From positions 1,178,001 to 1,242,000 of the forward strand of contig OY761989.1 of assembly GCA_963665165.1 (NCBI GenBank): 64,000 nt of DNA, given 5' to 3'. Positions 52,340-61,114 of this stretch are shown in pieces. The position numbers and the translations under genes were made by a program. Source of the DNA: G963663315 sp963665165 (GTDB lineage: Bacteria > Pseudomonadota > Gammaproteobacteria > Arenicellales > Poriferihabitantaceae). Every line of letters begins with the position of its first letter. Positions within the stretch are counted from its first letter, which is position 1. The notes under the pieces are model-generated. The model made no database searches, was not told where the DNA came from, and saw nothing but the letters and a program-made list of their open reading frames with translations.

Positions 52340-53113
52340 ATGGACACCGAAAACCGGCAGGCCGTCCATGTTGTTTTCGGCTTTCACGCGGTTGAGGCCG
52401 CGATTGGCCGGAATCCGGCCCGAATTCTTGAAATCCGGATAGACCAGGGAAAATCAGGCCAGCGTATCGACAACATTCGTGCGCTGGCGATGAAAACCGG
52501 AGTCCCGGTTCAATTGCGAGGCAGGCAGGAATTGAATCAATTGGCTCGCCAGGGGAATCGACCGGGCAATCACCAGGGCGTGGTTGCGTTAATCCGTCGA
52601 ATCGATTCATCAGCAGGGACCGTGCTCGAAGAGATCATGTCCAGGCAGGCCGAACACAGCCTGATTCTGGCGCTGGACCAGATTCAGGATCCGCACAATC
52701 TGGGCGCCTGTTTGAGAACTGCGGAGGGCGCCGGCGTCGATGCCGTGATTTTGCCCAGGGACGGCGCATGCAGGATCAATCCGACCGTGCACAAGGTTTC
52801 CTCGGGAGCCGTCGAGCATCTGAATATTTTTCAGGTGCCCAATCTGGTCCATGCCCTCGACAAATTGCAAGCCAGCGGATTTTGGGTATACGGGGCAGCC
52901 GGCCAGGCCGCCCATTCACTGTACCAGTGCAACTACGCCGACAAGGCGGTGATTGTCATGGGGGCCGAAGGGAAGGGACTGAGACGGCTTACTCGTGAGA
53001 AATGCGACTGGCTGGTGAATATTCCCATGTCCGGGAGTGTGTCCAGCCTGAATGTTTCAGTGGCGACCGGAATCTTTCTGTTCGAGGTGGTTCGCCAGCG
53101 CTGGCGCAACTGA
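52340..53113 (+). CDS. rlmB: 23S rRNA (guanosine-2'-O-)-methyltransferase RlmB
   Basis: A 257-residue SPOUT methyltransferase that methylates G2251 of 23S rRNA. The N-terminal substrate-binding domain reads VFGFHAVEAAIGRNP; knot motifs are LALDQIQDPHNLGACLRTAEG, VIVMGAEGKGLRR and IPMSGSVSSLNVSVATGIFL. It follows rnr with a two-base gap. A strong symmetrical terminator follows its stop. Confidence 0.95.
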   Translation: MDTENRQAVHVVFGFHAVEAAIGRNPARILEIRIDQGKSGQRIDNIRALAMKTGVPVQLRGRQELNQLARQGNRPGNHQGVVALIRRIDSSAGTVLEEIMSRQAEHSLILALDQIQDPHNLGACLRTAEGAGVDAVILPRDGACRINPTVHKVSSGAVEHLNIFQVPNLVHALDKLQASGFWVYGAAGQAAHSLYQCNYADKAVIVMGAEGKGLRRLTREKCDWLVNIPMSGSVSSLNVSVATGIFLFEVVRQRWRN

Positions 53114-53117
53114 CGGA

Positions 53118-53146
53118 CAGGGTATTGCCGTTTTGGCAATACCCTG
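53118..53146. terminator. Bidirectional terminator between rlmB and msrAB
   Basis: CAGGGTATTGCC at 53118-53129 and GGCAATACCCTG at 53135-53146 pair perfectly over 12 bases with a GTTTT loop. It lies between two convergent stops. There is only a weak U tract, so its strength comes from the stem. Confidence 0.7.
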
Positions 53147-53163
53147 ATCCTTGTCCGAGCGGA

Positions 53164-54363
53164 TTATTGTTCAAACAGAGCCAGATATTGCGTGTATCCC
53201 TGCTCCTCCATCCGGTTTTTCTCGATAAACCGGAGCGACGCGGAGTTGATGCAGTACCGCAGTCCGGTAGGCGCCGGGCCATCCTTGAACACATGTCCAA
53301 GATGGGAGCCGCCATATTTGCTTTTTATCTCTGTTCGAGGATATAACAACTTGTAATCCGTGGTTTTGACGATGAAATGATCATCAATCGGCTCCCAGAA
53401 GCTGGGCCATCCCGTACCGGATCGATATTTCGTCGTGGATGAAAACAGGGGTTCCCCGGTGACGATATCCACATAAATTCCTTCGGCCTTGCTGTCCCAG
53501 TATTCATTGCGAAAAGGGGGTTCGGTGGCTTCGTGCTGGGTAACCTGGTATTGCAGGGGCGTCAGGACCTGTTGCAATGTTTCGTCATCGGGTTTGACCC
53601 AGACCGTTTCCGGGTTTTCCGGGTTCAACCGGTTGCCATCATCCGTTGTACCGGAATCCGGTGTATCGATGGTTTTTTCAAATTCCGCATAAAGGTCATC
53701 GCCCCAGACTTTTTCCAGGAACCGGTCCCTTCCTGAACCCTTTCGATACAATTTGTAACGAAGCGAGTTCGTGGCGTGATAATTCTGGTGATAACTTTCC
53801 GCCTTGTAGAATTTGTCGAACGGGACGACTTCCACCGTGATGGGTTTGCTGAAACGATTCGACTGATCGAGAGCCTCCCTGGATGCAAGCGCCAACTGCT
53901 TTTCCTGTTCATCATGATAAAAAATGGCGGGTCGATAATGATCTCCCCGGTCGACAAACTGTCCTTTGGAATCCGTAGGGTCGATATCGCGCCAGAAATG
54001 GAACAGCAATTCCTCGTAGGAAATCACTTCCGGGTCATAATAGATCTGTACCGCTTCGGTATGCCCCGTATTGCCTTTACCCACCTCATAGTAGGTCGGG
54101 TTTTCGGTTTGACCGCCGCTGTATCCGGATACGGCCTCTGTGACTCCATCGAGTTTTTCGAAAGTGGATTCGATGCACCAGAAGCACCCGCCGGCAAATG
54201 TGGCGACTGCCATCCCTGACTTTCCGGAAGAAGGTACAACGGCGCTGGACTCCGTCACTTCAGATGATTGATCGACAGAGCCGGAATCGGTCTGGCTGTT
54301 CGCAAACCGGGTCACGATCAGGGCGGTCGCCAGTATTGCGACCAGTAAGAGAATGCGTTTCAT
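53164..54363 (-). CDS. msrAB: Exported bifunctional methionine sulfoxide reductase MsrA-MsrB
   Basis: A 399-residue fusion. An N-terminal membrane or signal segment (ILLLVAILATALIVTRF) and a Ser-rich linker place it in the periplasm. MsrA: AGGCFWCIESTFEKLDGV with nucleophile Cys60. MsrB: YRSGTGWPSFWEPI and catalytic Cys371 in LRYCINSASLRF. The zinc-binding CxxC pairs of many MsrB proteins are absent (VDIVTGEPLF where CVCCG often stands). It repairs both sulfoxide isomers in oxidised exported proteins; the reductant is not encoded nearby. Confidence 0.93.
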   Translation of the reverse strand: MKRILLLVAILATALIVTRFANSQTDSGSVDQSSEVTESSAVVPSSGKSGMAVATFAGGCFWCIESTFEKLDGVTEAVSGYSGGQTENPTYYEVGKGNTGHTEAVQIYYDPEVISYEELLFHFWRDIDPTDSKGQFVDRGDHYRPAIFYHDEQEKQLALASREALDQSNRFSKPITVEVVPFDKFYKAESYHQNYHATNSLRYKLYRKGSGRDRFLEKVWGDDLYAEFEKTIDTPDSGTTDDGNRLNPENPETVWVKPDDETLQQVLTPLQYQVTQHEATEPPFRNEYWDSKAEGIYVDIVTGEPLFSSTTKYRSGTGWPSFWEPIDDHFIVKTTDYKLLYPRTEIKSKYGGSHLGHVFKDGPAPTGLRYCINSASLRFIEKNRMEEQGYTQYLALFEQ

Positions 54364-54474
54364 GATAGCAGGTATTGGGTTGTGTTGATTGGTTGCCTGA
54401 CGGGTAGAAATCGCCCAGGCAGGATAGTTCCATAACTTACCGTTATTTAATGAATTCGATTTACAAGGCGGTTG

Positions 54475-54852
54475 TCATAAAATCAGTCCGGCGGCGGCGT
54501 TGCGCCCATCACTGAGCAGGATGTTCCAGGTCCGGCAAGCCGCGGGCGTATCCATGACCTCAAGGCCGATTCCAAGTTCAATCAGCGGCCGGGTCAGGCG
54601 CGGATCCGGGAAGGCCAATGCGGATCGGGTTCCGAGCAGGACGACTTCGCTGTCAAACCCGGCCAGTCGGGAAAAATCCGCTGTTCCAAGGTCAGAAACC
54701 CGATTGATGGGCCACAATTCGAGTTTTTCAGATGTTATTATCAGGCTGCTCGTATACAGGGTGTCGCCAATCCTGATCTGGTAGCCTTCCCCGCGTTTTT
54801 CGCAGCTTTTTATCAGGTGAATTTCGTCAGGATTGCCAAGATGAAGTTTCAT
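54475..54852 (-). CDS. MTH938/NDUFAF3-domain protein (DUF498, Xcc1710-like)
   Basis: A 125-residue protein with the Xcc1710-like layout: MKLHLGNPDEIHLIKSCEKR at the start, then YTSSLIITSEKLELWP, DFSRLAGFDSEVVLLGTRSA and a C-terminal ACRTWNILLSDGRNAAAGLI. Homologues are small alpha/beta proteins, one eukaryotic relative (NDUFAF3) assisting complex I assembly. ATG 54852 fits the family length; an earlier start at 54891 would fall on a TATAAT sequence (54894-54889) that may be its -10. Divergent from hom. Confidence 0.82.
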   Translation of the reverse strand: MKLHLGNPDEIHLIKSCEKRGEGYQIRIGDTLYTSSLIITSEKLELWPINRVSDLGTADFSRLAGFDSEVVLLGTRSALAFPDPRLTRPLIELGIGLEVMDTPAACRTWNILLSDGRNAAAGLIL

Positions 54853-54906
54853 TGAACAGGCGGTACCGGTTAACTTTGACTTCTCCAACATTATAAACCA
54901 TTCACA

Positions 54907-56217
54907 ATGAGTGCAGTAAACATCGGTCTGATTGGACTGGGTACGGTAGGAAGCGGCACACTTCTTGTGCTGCAACGAAATGCCGAAGAGATTTCCCGCC
55001 GCGCCGGCAGGGAAATCAGAATCATTGGCGCTGCTGTCCGTGACCTGTCAAAATCAAGGGATCTGGATTTATCCGGGATCTACCTGACTGAAGATATTTC
55101 AGAAATAGTCAATCATCCGGATATCCAGGTGGTGGTTGAAGTGGCGGGCGGGGGCGATGTCATTTTGGATGCGGTCCTGCAGGCGCTCGACAATGGCAGG
55201 CATCTGGTGACCGCCAACAAGGCGTTGATCGCCACCCACGGCAATATCCTGTTTGAAAAGGCACAGCACAAGGGGGTGATGGTCGCATTCGAGGCTGCAG
55301 TGGCTGGCGGGATTCCGGTCATCAAGTCGATCCGGGAAGGGCTGTCCGCAAACCGGATCGAGTGGCTCGCCGGCATAATCAACGGGACTTCGAATTATAT
55401 TCTGACGCAAATGTCCCAAAGCGGACGGGATTTTGGCGAGGTACTGGCCGAAGCGCAGGCACTGGGCTATGCGGAAGCGGATCCGGCATTTGACATTGAA
55501 GGCATAGATGCCGCACATAAACTGACCATCCTGGCATCCATCGCATTCGGGATTTCGTTGCAGTTCGACAAGGTCTGTACCGAGGGTATTGCCAGCGTCA
55601 CCGTGGAAGATATTGCCTGGGCCGAGGAGCTGGGCTATCGCATCAAACACCTGGGAATCGCGAAAAAGACAAACAAGGGGGTGGAGCTGCGGGTACATCC
55701 GGCCCTGATCCCCGAGAGACGGCTGATCGCGAATGTAAACGGGGTGATGAACGCCGTGCTGGTACAGTCGGACGCGGTTGGCCCAACCCTTTATTATGGG
55801 GCGGGAGCCGGCTCGGAGCCGACTGCTTCTGCTGTGGTGGCCGATTTGATCGATGTGGTCAGAATGATTACCACGGACCCTGGAAACCGGGTTCCGCATC
55901 TCGCGTTTCAGCCGGATTCGATCCTTGATCTTCCCATACTCGATATGGCGGAGGTCCGGACTGCTTATTATTTGCGGATGTGTGTGGTCAACCGACCCGG
56001 AGTGATGGCCTCCATTGCAACCATATTCGGACAAAGCGACATCAGTATCGATTCCGTGGTCCAGAAAGGCAGTGGCCGGAAAGATGAGGATGTCAACATC
56101 ATTTTCCTGACACAGGAAACCCTGGAGGGAAATTTGAACAGCGCGCTGGCGGAAGTGGAAAAACTCGATACGGTGAAAGGCAGGATCAAGCGAATCCGCC
56201 TGGAGCGACTGTCCTGA
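54907..56217 (+). CDS. hom: Homoserine dehydrogenase
   Basis: A 436-residue enzyme reducing aspartate semialdehyde to homoserine for Thr and Met synthesis. NAD-binding IGLIGLGTVGSGTLLVL, catalytic VAGGIPVIKSIREGLSANRI and GIINGTSNYILTQM, AEADPAFDIEGIDAAHK; a C-terminal ACT domain (about 350-430, RMCVVNRPGVMASIATIFGQ) for allosteric control. Full length. thrC, often next, is not present; two tRNA genes follow on the other strand. Confidence 0.95.
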   Translation: MSAVNIGLIGLGTVGSGTLLVLQRNAEEISRRAGREIRIIGAAVRDLSKSRDLDLSGIYLTEDISEIVNHPDIQVVVEVAGGGDVILDAVLQALDNGRHLVTANKALIATHGNILFEKAQHKGVMVAFEAAVAGGIPVIKSIREGLSANRIEWLAGIINGTSNYILTQMSQSGRDFGEVLAEAQALGYAEADPAFDIEGIDAAHKLTILASIAFGISLQFDKVCTEGIASVTVEDIAWAEELGYRIKHLGIAKKTNKGVELRVHPALIPERRLIANVNGVMNAVLVQSDAVGPTLYYGAGAGSEPTASAVVADLIDVVRMITTDPGNRVPHLAFQPDSILDLPILDMAEVRTAYYLRMCVVNRPGVMASIATIFGQSDISIDSVVQKGSGRKDEDVNIIFLTQETLEGNLNSALAEVEKLDTVKGRIKRIRLERLS

Positions 56218-56218
56218 G

Positions 56219-56253
56219 AAAAAAATACCCGGCTATCCATACCGGGCATTTTT
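56219..56253. terminator. Short terminator-like element between hom and tRNA-Glu
   Basis: CCCGG at 56228-56232 and CCGGG at 56242-56246 form a five-pair stem with a nine-base loop, flanked by an A run before and TTTTT after, which extend the pairing with one A-C mismatch. It could serve hom and, on the other strand, the tRNA-gltX transcript. Confidence 0.5.
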
Positions 56254-56261
56254 CAGTCAGG

Positions 56262-56338
56262 TGGCGTCCCCAAGGGGATTCGAACCCCTGTTGCCGCCGT
56301 GAAAGGGCGATGTCCTAGGCCGACTAGACGATGGGGAC
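56262..56338 (-). tRNA. tRNA-Glu, anticodon TTC, CCA encoded
   Basis: Read on the minus strand, acceptor arms GTCCCC and GGGGAC enclose a normal cloverleaf. The anticodon loop CTTTCAC gives anticodon TTC on a CGCC/GGCG stem; the T arm is AGGGGTTCGAATCCCCT. Discriminator G is followed by an encoded CCA. It lies downstream of gltX and tRNA-Ala, probably in one transcript, so charging enzyme and substrate tRNA for Glu are neighbours. Confidence 0.96.
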
Positions 56339-56418
56339 AACAAGATTGTCTCGGACTTGGTATACCAGTCGCTTTCCTCTTCAAGAACCAGGCGGCCGGG
56401 GATTGCCCGGTAAGAAGC

Positions 56419-56494
56419 TGGTGGAGCCAGGCGGGATCGAACCGCCGACCTCAACACTGCCAGTGTTGCGCTCTCCCGGCTGAGCTATGGCCCC
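56419..56494 (-). tRNA. tRNA-Ala, anticodon GGC, CCA encoded
   Basis: Minus-strand cloverleaf from GGGGCC (5') to GGCTCCACCA (3'). The anticodon loop CTGGCAG on a CAACA/TGTTG stem gives GGC. D arm AGCTCAGCCGGGAGAGC and T arm GGCGGTTCGATCCCGCC are standard. 59 bases downstream of the gltX stop and 80 bases upstream of tRNA-Glu, the order also found in pseudomonads. Confidence 0.96.
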
Positions 56495-56553
56495 GAAGAG
56501 GTTGCGTATTCTAAAGCTACAGCGAAAGTCAATCAAGGATTTTAATTGATTAT

Positions 56554-57960
56554 TCAGATCGTTTTCGAGAACAGCCGGATTGCTTTTTCAATTCGCCGCA
56601 ATGACCGGTCCTTTCCCACCAGCCACAGTGTCTGGTCAATCGAGGGCGTGGCGGCCGACCCGGATACCGCGATTCGCAGGGGTTGAGCGACTTCGGGGAA
56701 CCGGATTCCCTGTCCGGCGACAAACGACTGGATGATGCGGTGGATTTCGGCGCCGGTCCAGTCCTCCAGCGCTTCCAGTTCGGTCAACACAAGCGACAGA
56801 ATCCCGCTGGTCGCGCTGTTTATGTGTTTGTCCACGGATTGCGGGTCATATTGATCGAAGTCGGTATACAGATAAAGAATACCGTCAGTCATTTCTTCCA
56901 GGGTCTGCGCCCGCTTGCGCACGATTTCAATCACATCGCCCATCCGCGGCCCATTGGACAAACCGATTCCCCGTTGATTGAGACGTTTGGATATTTCCCG
57001 GGCCAGCAGAGCCGGGTCCATTGCCAGAATATACTGCTGATTCATCCATAGCAGCTTGTCCGGGTCGAATGTCGCCGGAGCCTTGTTGATTTTATCGATG
57101 TCGAACAATTCGATCATTTCGTCCACATCGAATATCTCCTGATCGCCATGGGACCAGCCCAGCCGGACCAGATAGTTGAGCAGGGCCGAGGGAAGAATGC
57201 CCATGTCACGATATTCAAGAACGCTGGCGGCGCCGTGACGTTTCGAAAGACGCTGCCCGTCTTCCGCCAGAATCAACGGCACATGGACATAGACCGGCAA
57301 GGGCGCTCCCAGGGCTTCAAGGATGTTGATCTGCCGTGGCGTGTTATTGATATGGTCCGCCCCCCGGATCACATGGGTCACTCCCATATCCATGTCGTCC
57401 ACCACTGCCGTCAGGTTATAGGTGGGGATGCCGTCACTGCGCGCAATAACCAGGTCATCCAGTTCATGATTTGCAAATTCCACTTTGTCCCGGACTGCAT
57501 CATTGAACACAACCGAACCTTGCAGCGGGTTCCTGAATCTGACCACAGGGGATTCGCAGGCGCCAGGATCCAGTTCCCTGTCCCTGCAATAGCCGTCGTA
57601 TCTCGGCTTTTCTCCCCGTTCGCGTTGCGCTTCCCGGATCCGGGCCAGCCGCTCTTTGCTGCATGAGCAATGATAGGCCCTGCCCTGGTCAAGCAATTGC
57701 CGGATGACATCCCGGTACCGGTCCATGCGTTCGGTCTGGTAGTAGACTCCCTGGTCCCAGGTCAGTCCCATCCACTTCATCGACTCGAGAATCGTGTCGA
57801 CAGCTTTCCGGGTGGAGCGCGCGCGGTCAGTATCTTCGATACGCAACACCATCCTGCCGCCGGTTTTCCTGGCATACAACCAGTTGAACAGGGCGGTTCG
57901 GGCGCCCCCTATATGAAGGTCCCCGGTGGGGCTCGGAGGGAATCGGGTAACGGTCTGCAT
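56554..57960 (-). CDS. gltX: Glutamate-tRNA ligase
   Basis: A 468-residue class I synthetase. The HIGH motif appears as HIGG (residues 16-19 in PSPTGDLHIGGARTALFNW), normal for GltX, and KMSKS as RLSKRHGAASV. HCSCSKERL shows the zinc-knuckle region. ATG 57960 is used; a TTG at 57978 is in frame but adds only six residues. It charges tRNA-Glu, one gene for which lies 200 bases downstream. Confidence 0.95.
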   Translation of the reverse strand: MQTVTRFPPSPTGDLHIGGARTALFNWLYARKTGGRMVLRIEDTDRARSTRKAVDTILESMKWMGLTWDQGVYYQTERMDRYRDVIRQLLDQGRAYHCSCSKERLARIREAQRERGEKPRYDGYCRDRELDPGACESPVVRFRNPLQGSVVFNDAVRDKVEFANHELDDLVIARSDGIPTYNLTAVVDDMDMGVTHVIRGADHINNTPRQINILEALGAPLPVYVHVPLILAEDGQRLSKRHGAASVLEYRDMGILPSALLNYLVRLGWSHGDQEIFDVDEMIELFDIDKINKAPATFDPDKLLWMNQQYILAMDPALLAREISKRLNQRGIGLSNGPRMGDVIEIVRKRAQTLEEMTDGILYLYTDFDQYDPQSVDKHINSATSGILSLVLTELEALEDWTGAEIHRIIQSFVAGQGIRFPEVAQPLRIAVSGSAATPSIDQTLWLVGKDRSLRRIEKAIRLFSKTI

Positions 57961-57984
57961 GCTGCGCGTCCCGGTCAAAACATC

Positions 57985-58806
57985 CTAAATTCCACGGAGA
58001 AGTTCATTGATTCCCACCTTGTTGCGGGTTTTTTCGTCCACGGTTTTGACGATGACCGCGCAGTACAGGCTATGGCTGCCATCCTTTGCCGGGATCGATC
58101 CCGAAACTACAACCGAACCGGGCGGCACATAGCCGTAACTGATGTCATTCGTTTCCCGGTTCAGAATGCGAGTGCTTTGACCAATGTATACCCCCATGGA
58201 CAGGACGGCGCCTTCGCCGATGATCACGCCTTCGACGATTTCACTGCGCGCGCCGATGAAGCAATTGTCTTCGACTATGGTCGGTGACGCCTGCAGGGGT
58301 TCCAGGACGCCGCCGATCCCCACGCCGCCTGATAAATGAACGTTTGAGCCGATCTGCGCACAGGAGCCGACGGTCGCCCAGGTATCCACCATCGTACCGG
58401 CGCCCACCCAGGCGCCGATGTTCACGTAGCTTGGCATCAATACTACATTTTCGGCAATATACGCGCCTCTTCTCACCGTGGCCGGCGGTACGACCCGGAA
58501 ACCGCAACGGGAGAAATCTTCGGTGGTATACAGGCTGAATTTGGTCGCGACCTTGTCGTAATACCGGGTGGCGCCATCCGGAATCATTTGATTTTCTTCT
58601 ATCCTGAAGGAGAGGAGAACGGCCATTTTCAGCCATTGATTGACCTTCCAGCTTCCCTGGTCCGGTTCTGCCACACGGGCTTCACCGCTGTCGAGCAATG
58701 CAATGGATTGATTGATTGCCGCTTTCAGCGCCGGATCCACATTCTGCGGAGTGATTTCAGCGCGCCGGTCCCAGGCCCGGATGATGGTTTGTTCAAGGTC
58801 ATTCAT
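57985..58806 (-). CDS. dapD: Tetrahydrodipicolinate N-succinyltransferase
   Basis: A 273-residue left-handed beta-helix transferase in lysine and peptidoglycan precursor synthesis. The hexapeptide repeats are visible from about residue 100 (GAYIAENVVLMPSYVNIGAW, VGAGTMVDTWATVG, IGSNVHLSGGVGIGGVLEP). The N-terminal DLEQTIIRAWDRRAEITPQN is typical. It lies upstream of gltX on the same strand with a 24-base gap to the gltX start. Confidence 0.96.
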   Translation of the reverse strand: MNDLEQTIIRAWDRRAEITPQNVDPALKAAINQSIALLDSGEARVAEPDQGSWKVNQWLKMAVLLSFRIEENQMIPDGATRYYDKVATKFSLYTTEDFSRCGFRVVPPATVRRGAYIAENVVLMPSYVNIGAWVGAGTMVDTWATVGSCAQIGSNVHLSGGVGIGGVLEPLQASPTIVEDNCFIGARSEIVEGVIIGEGAVLSMGVYIGQSTRILNRETNDISYGYVPPGSVVVSGSIPAKDGSHSLYCAVIVKTVDEKTRNKVGINELLRGI

Positions 58807-58860
58807 GATGATACGGAGCGGATATCCAGGAGCCGCGATTATAAGGCATAATCAATCTGT

Positions 58861-60111
58861 TTATTCGACAATTTCCTTTTTAATCATCAACTTGACAGAC
58901 TGGTCGGGATCCTCTTCGGCGATAGTCGCAGGTTCGCTGACAAAGTCGCCTTTCTGTTGCCGGGCATTCCCCGACAGACTGACGCGGGCCGTGACCGTTA
59001 TTTCGTCGAAAGCGGCAATCGTCAAATCCGGAATCATCGCCATGGATTCGGTCAGCGTTGTTTGCAGGGGCAAATCGGCTACCGTGTGGCGACTGACCGC
59101 CAACGGCGCCCTGGGGCCTGATTTTGCCTGGGCTATCACAAATACCACGGCTTCGTCGTCGATTCGTTGCCGGATATCCGGTTCTATATCCAGCACTACC
59201 GTTATGCCGCGGCCTGGTTCATCGGCGCTGGCTTCGGTCGCTGGAGATGCCTGATTTTCACTGGCGCGGATGGCGGCGCTTCTTTTTATCAGTTCGTCTA
59301 CCCGGTCAATCGACTCCTGATCGTCTCCGAGCAGGGGTTTCAGGCGGACGAAGTAACCGGTCGCCTCAGCGTGGTTACCGAGGTTCCGGGCGCCAAGCCC
59401 CGCAATCCACAATGCGTTTGCGTGGAACGGGTCAATCGACAGGGCTTTTTCGATCTGCTCTCTGGCGTCCGGGGTATAACTTCCATTGTTCAGGATCGAG
59501 GCGTCGGCCCAGGCAGTCAACAGGTCCGGGTTGCCGACAATAATCCGGTTGAGTTCCGCATAAGCGTTTTCAGCTTTTGCGTAGTTGCCGATTCTCATAT
59601 ACGTTGTGGCGGCCAACTCCCAGCCTTGCGGATTGTCCGGGTCTTCGGCAATTTTCTCTTCGAGTTGATCCAGCAGGGACGGGAGGTCCGGGGTTGCCGC
59701 CGGATTCGGGTTTTCCGCCACCAGCGGATTGCGGGTATCGGCAAATTTCGGATTGCCGATTCCGTTGTAGATGATCAGGCTGGCAACGGGAATCATCAGG
59801 AGCAGCGCCACATTCCAGACAGCCGGAACCGATGTCGTTCTTTTTGCGGGACTGTCCTGATTCTGTAAATCATCCAGCATAGTAGCCTGCAGCTCCTGTT
59901 CGGCTACCGTTCGATCCCGGGCATTTTCGAGATGCCGCTGAACTTCATTGATTCGACTCCTCGTGATCTCGATATTCATTCGATTCGCAATTTCCTGGTC
60001 CACCCACTCCGCACCGCCCGGTTTGCGGGGGTTTTTCCTGAGCAGGGACGGCAATACCATGGCGACGGGCACGGCGGTAATGACAAGCAGGAGCAGGTAG
60101 AACAGAATCAC
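58861..60111 (-). CDS. ccmI: Cytochrome c maturation protein CcmI
   Basis: A 416-residue inner-membrane protein: a helix at residues about 2-20, a cytoplasmic loop with Arg/Glu-rich coil, a second helix (VWNVALLLMIPVASLIIYNG), then periplasmic TPR repeats (LEEKIAEDPDNPQGWELAAT, YAKAENAYAEL) and a C-terminal beta-domain. CcmI holds apocytochrome c for heme attachment. Its start overlaps the ccmH stop by four bases. Last gene of the ccm operon. Confidence 0.9.
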   Translation of the reverse strand: MILFYLLLLVITAVPVAMVLPSLLRKNPRKPGGAEWVDQEIANRMNIEITRSRINEVQRHLENARDRTVAEQELQATMLDDLQNQDSPAKRTTSVPAVWNVALLLMIPVASLIIYNGIGNPKFADTRNPLVAENPNPAATPDLPSLLDQLEEKIAEDPDNPQGWELAATTYMRIGNYAKAENAYAELNRIIVGNPDLLTAWADASILNNGSYTPDAREQIEKALSIDPFHANALWIAGLGARNLGNHAEATGYFVRLKPLLGDDQESIDRVDELIKRSAAIRASENQASPATEASADEPGRGITVVLDIEPDIRQRIDDEAVVFVIAQAKSGPRAPLAVSRHTVADLPLQTTLTESMAMIPDLTIAAFDEITVTARVSLSGNARQQKGDFVSEPATIAEEDPDQSVKLMIKKEIVE

Positions 60112-60578
60112 TTCCCGGACCGGTTCAACAGTGATTTTGCCCGTTGCAACTGTTCGTCAGAGAGGACGGCCTGACTGGATTCCGCGCCGCGCCGGGTTCT
60201 TCGCCAGGCGATGAAAACGATCAGGAGCAGCAACACGAACGGGGACAACCATAAAACAGCGGTGGTACTTTTGAATGGCGGCCGGTACAGTACAAAATCA
60301 CCATATCGACTTACCATGTACTCGACCACTTCTTCCCGACTGTTTCCAGCGCGGACCATTTCTTCGGTTTTGGTCCGCAGGTCCCGGGCGAGGTCGGCGT
60401 TCGAGTCAGCCAGATTCTGGTTCTGGCATACCAGACAACGCAGTTCGGCTAACAGCTCCTGGTAAAGCTCTCTTTGTTCAGGCCGGTCGAACGGGGCCAG
60501 TTCAGTTTGCGCCCAGGCCGGGGCGTTGAACACGAGCAGCAGGGCCGCAGACCAGAGCAATCGTTGGACCGCTTTCAT
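60108..60578 (-). CDS. ccmH: Cytochrome c maturation protein CcmH
   Basis: A 156-residue periplasmic protein anchored by a C-terminal helix (AVLWLSPFVLLLLIVFIAW). Signal peptide 1-23, then the redox motif LRCLVCQNQ (Cys48, Cys51), which reduces apocytochrome CXXCH motifs for heme attachment. It overlaps ccmG and ccmI by four bases at each end. Confidence 0.95.
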   Translation of the reverse strand: MKAVQRLLWSAALLLVFNAPAWAQTELAPFDRPEQRELYQELLAELRCLVCQNQNLADSNADLARDLRTKTEEMVRAGNSREEVVEYMVSRYGDFVLYRPPFKSTTAVLWLSPFVLLLLIVFIAWRRTRRGAESSQAVLSDEQLQRAKSLLNRSGK

Positions 60579-61111
60579 GAGTCCGCCTGCCGCAAGTTGT
60601 GGATCAGGGGTTTGATCTTCCCGGCCAGTTCGGTTTCGCTGATCGGCCCGACATGCTTGTAACGAATGACGCCTTCCCGGTCAATGACAAAGGTCTCCGG
60701 AACACCATATACTCCATAGTCGATGGCGATCTCGCCTTCGGGGTCCAGGGCGATGACATCATAAGGGTTTCCGAATCTCTCAAGCCAGTTTTTGGCATCG
60801 GCTGGAAGGTCCTTGTAGTTCAGCCCGACGATACGGACCGCCTGGTCGCGTTGAAGACCGATCAACAATGGATGTTCATCCAGGCAGGCGGCACACCACG
60901 ACGCCCAGACATTGAACAGCCATACCCTGCCTTTCAACGCTTCATGGGTCAACCGGGGCTGCGTCCCGAAAAGGGTCGGCGCACTGAATGCGGGGGCGGA
61001 CTTTCCGATAAAGGGGGAAGGCACGAGACCGGGGTCCCGATTCAACCCGACCGCGAGAAAGCCGACGATCAGAATAAATACGACAAACGGGAAAAGCGCT
61101 TTCCTCCGCAA
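60575..61111 (-). CDS. ccmG: Cytochrome c maturation thioredoxin CcmG/DsbE
   Basis: A 178-residue periplasmic thioredoxin with an N-terminal anchor (FPFVVFILIVGFLAVGL) and active site WASWCAACLDEHP (Cys73, Cys76). The acidic GVYGVPETFVIDREG cis-Pro loop is typical of DsbE. It passes electrons to CcmH and apocytochrome c. Three bases separate it from ccmF. Confidence 0.95.
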   Translation of the reverse strand: MRRKALFPFVVFILIVGFLAVGLNRDPGLVPSPFIGKSAPAFSAPTLFGTQPRLTHEALKGRVWLFNVWASWCAACLDEHPLLIGLQRDQAVRIVGLNYKDLPADAKNWLERFGNPYDVIALDPEGEIAIDYGVYGVPETFVIDREGVIRYKHVGPISETELAGKIKPLIHNLRQADS

Positions 61112-61114
61112 CGA

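Noticed and set aside
54845..54910. A riboswitch or leader peptide before hom
   Set aside because: Only 15 bases lie between the opposite-strand promoter motif and the hom ATG, with no run of Thr or Ile codons and no extended leader.
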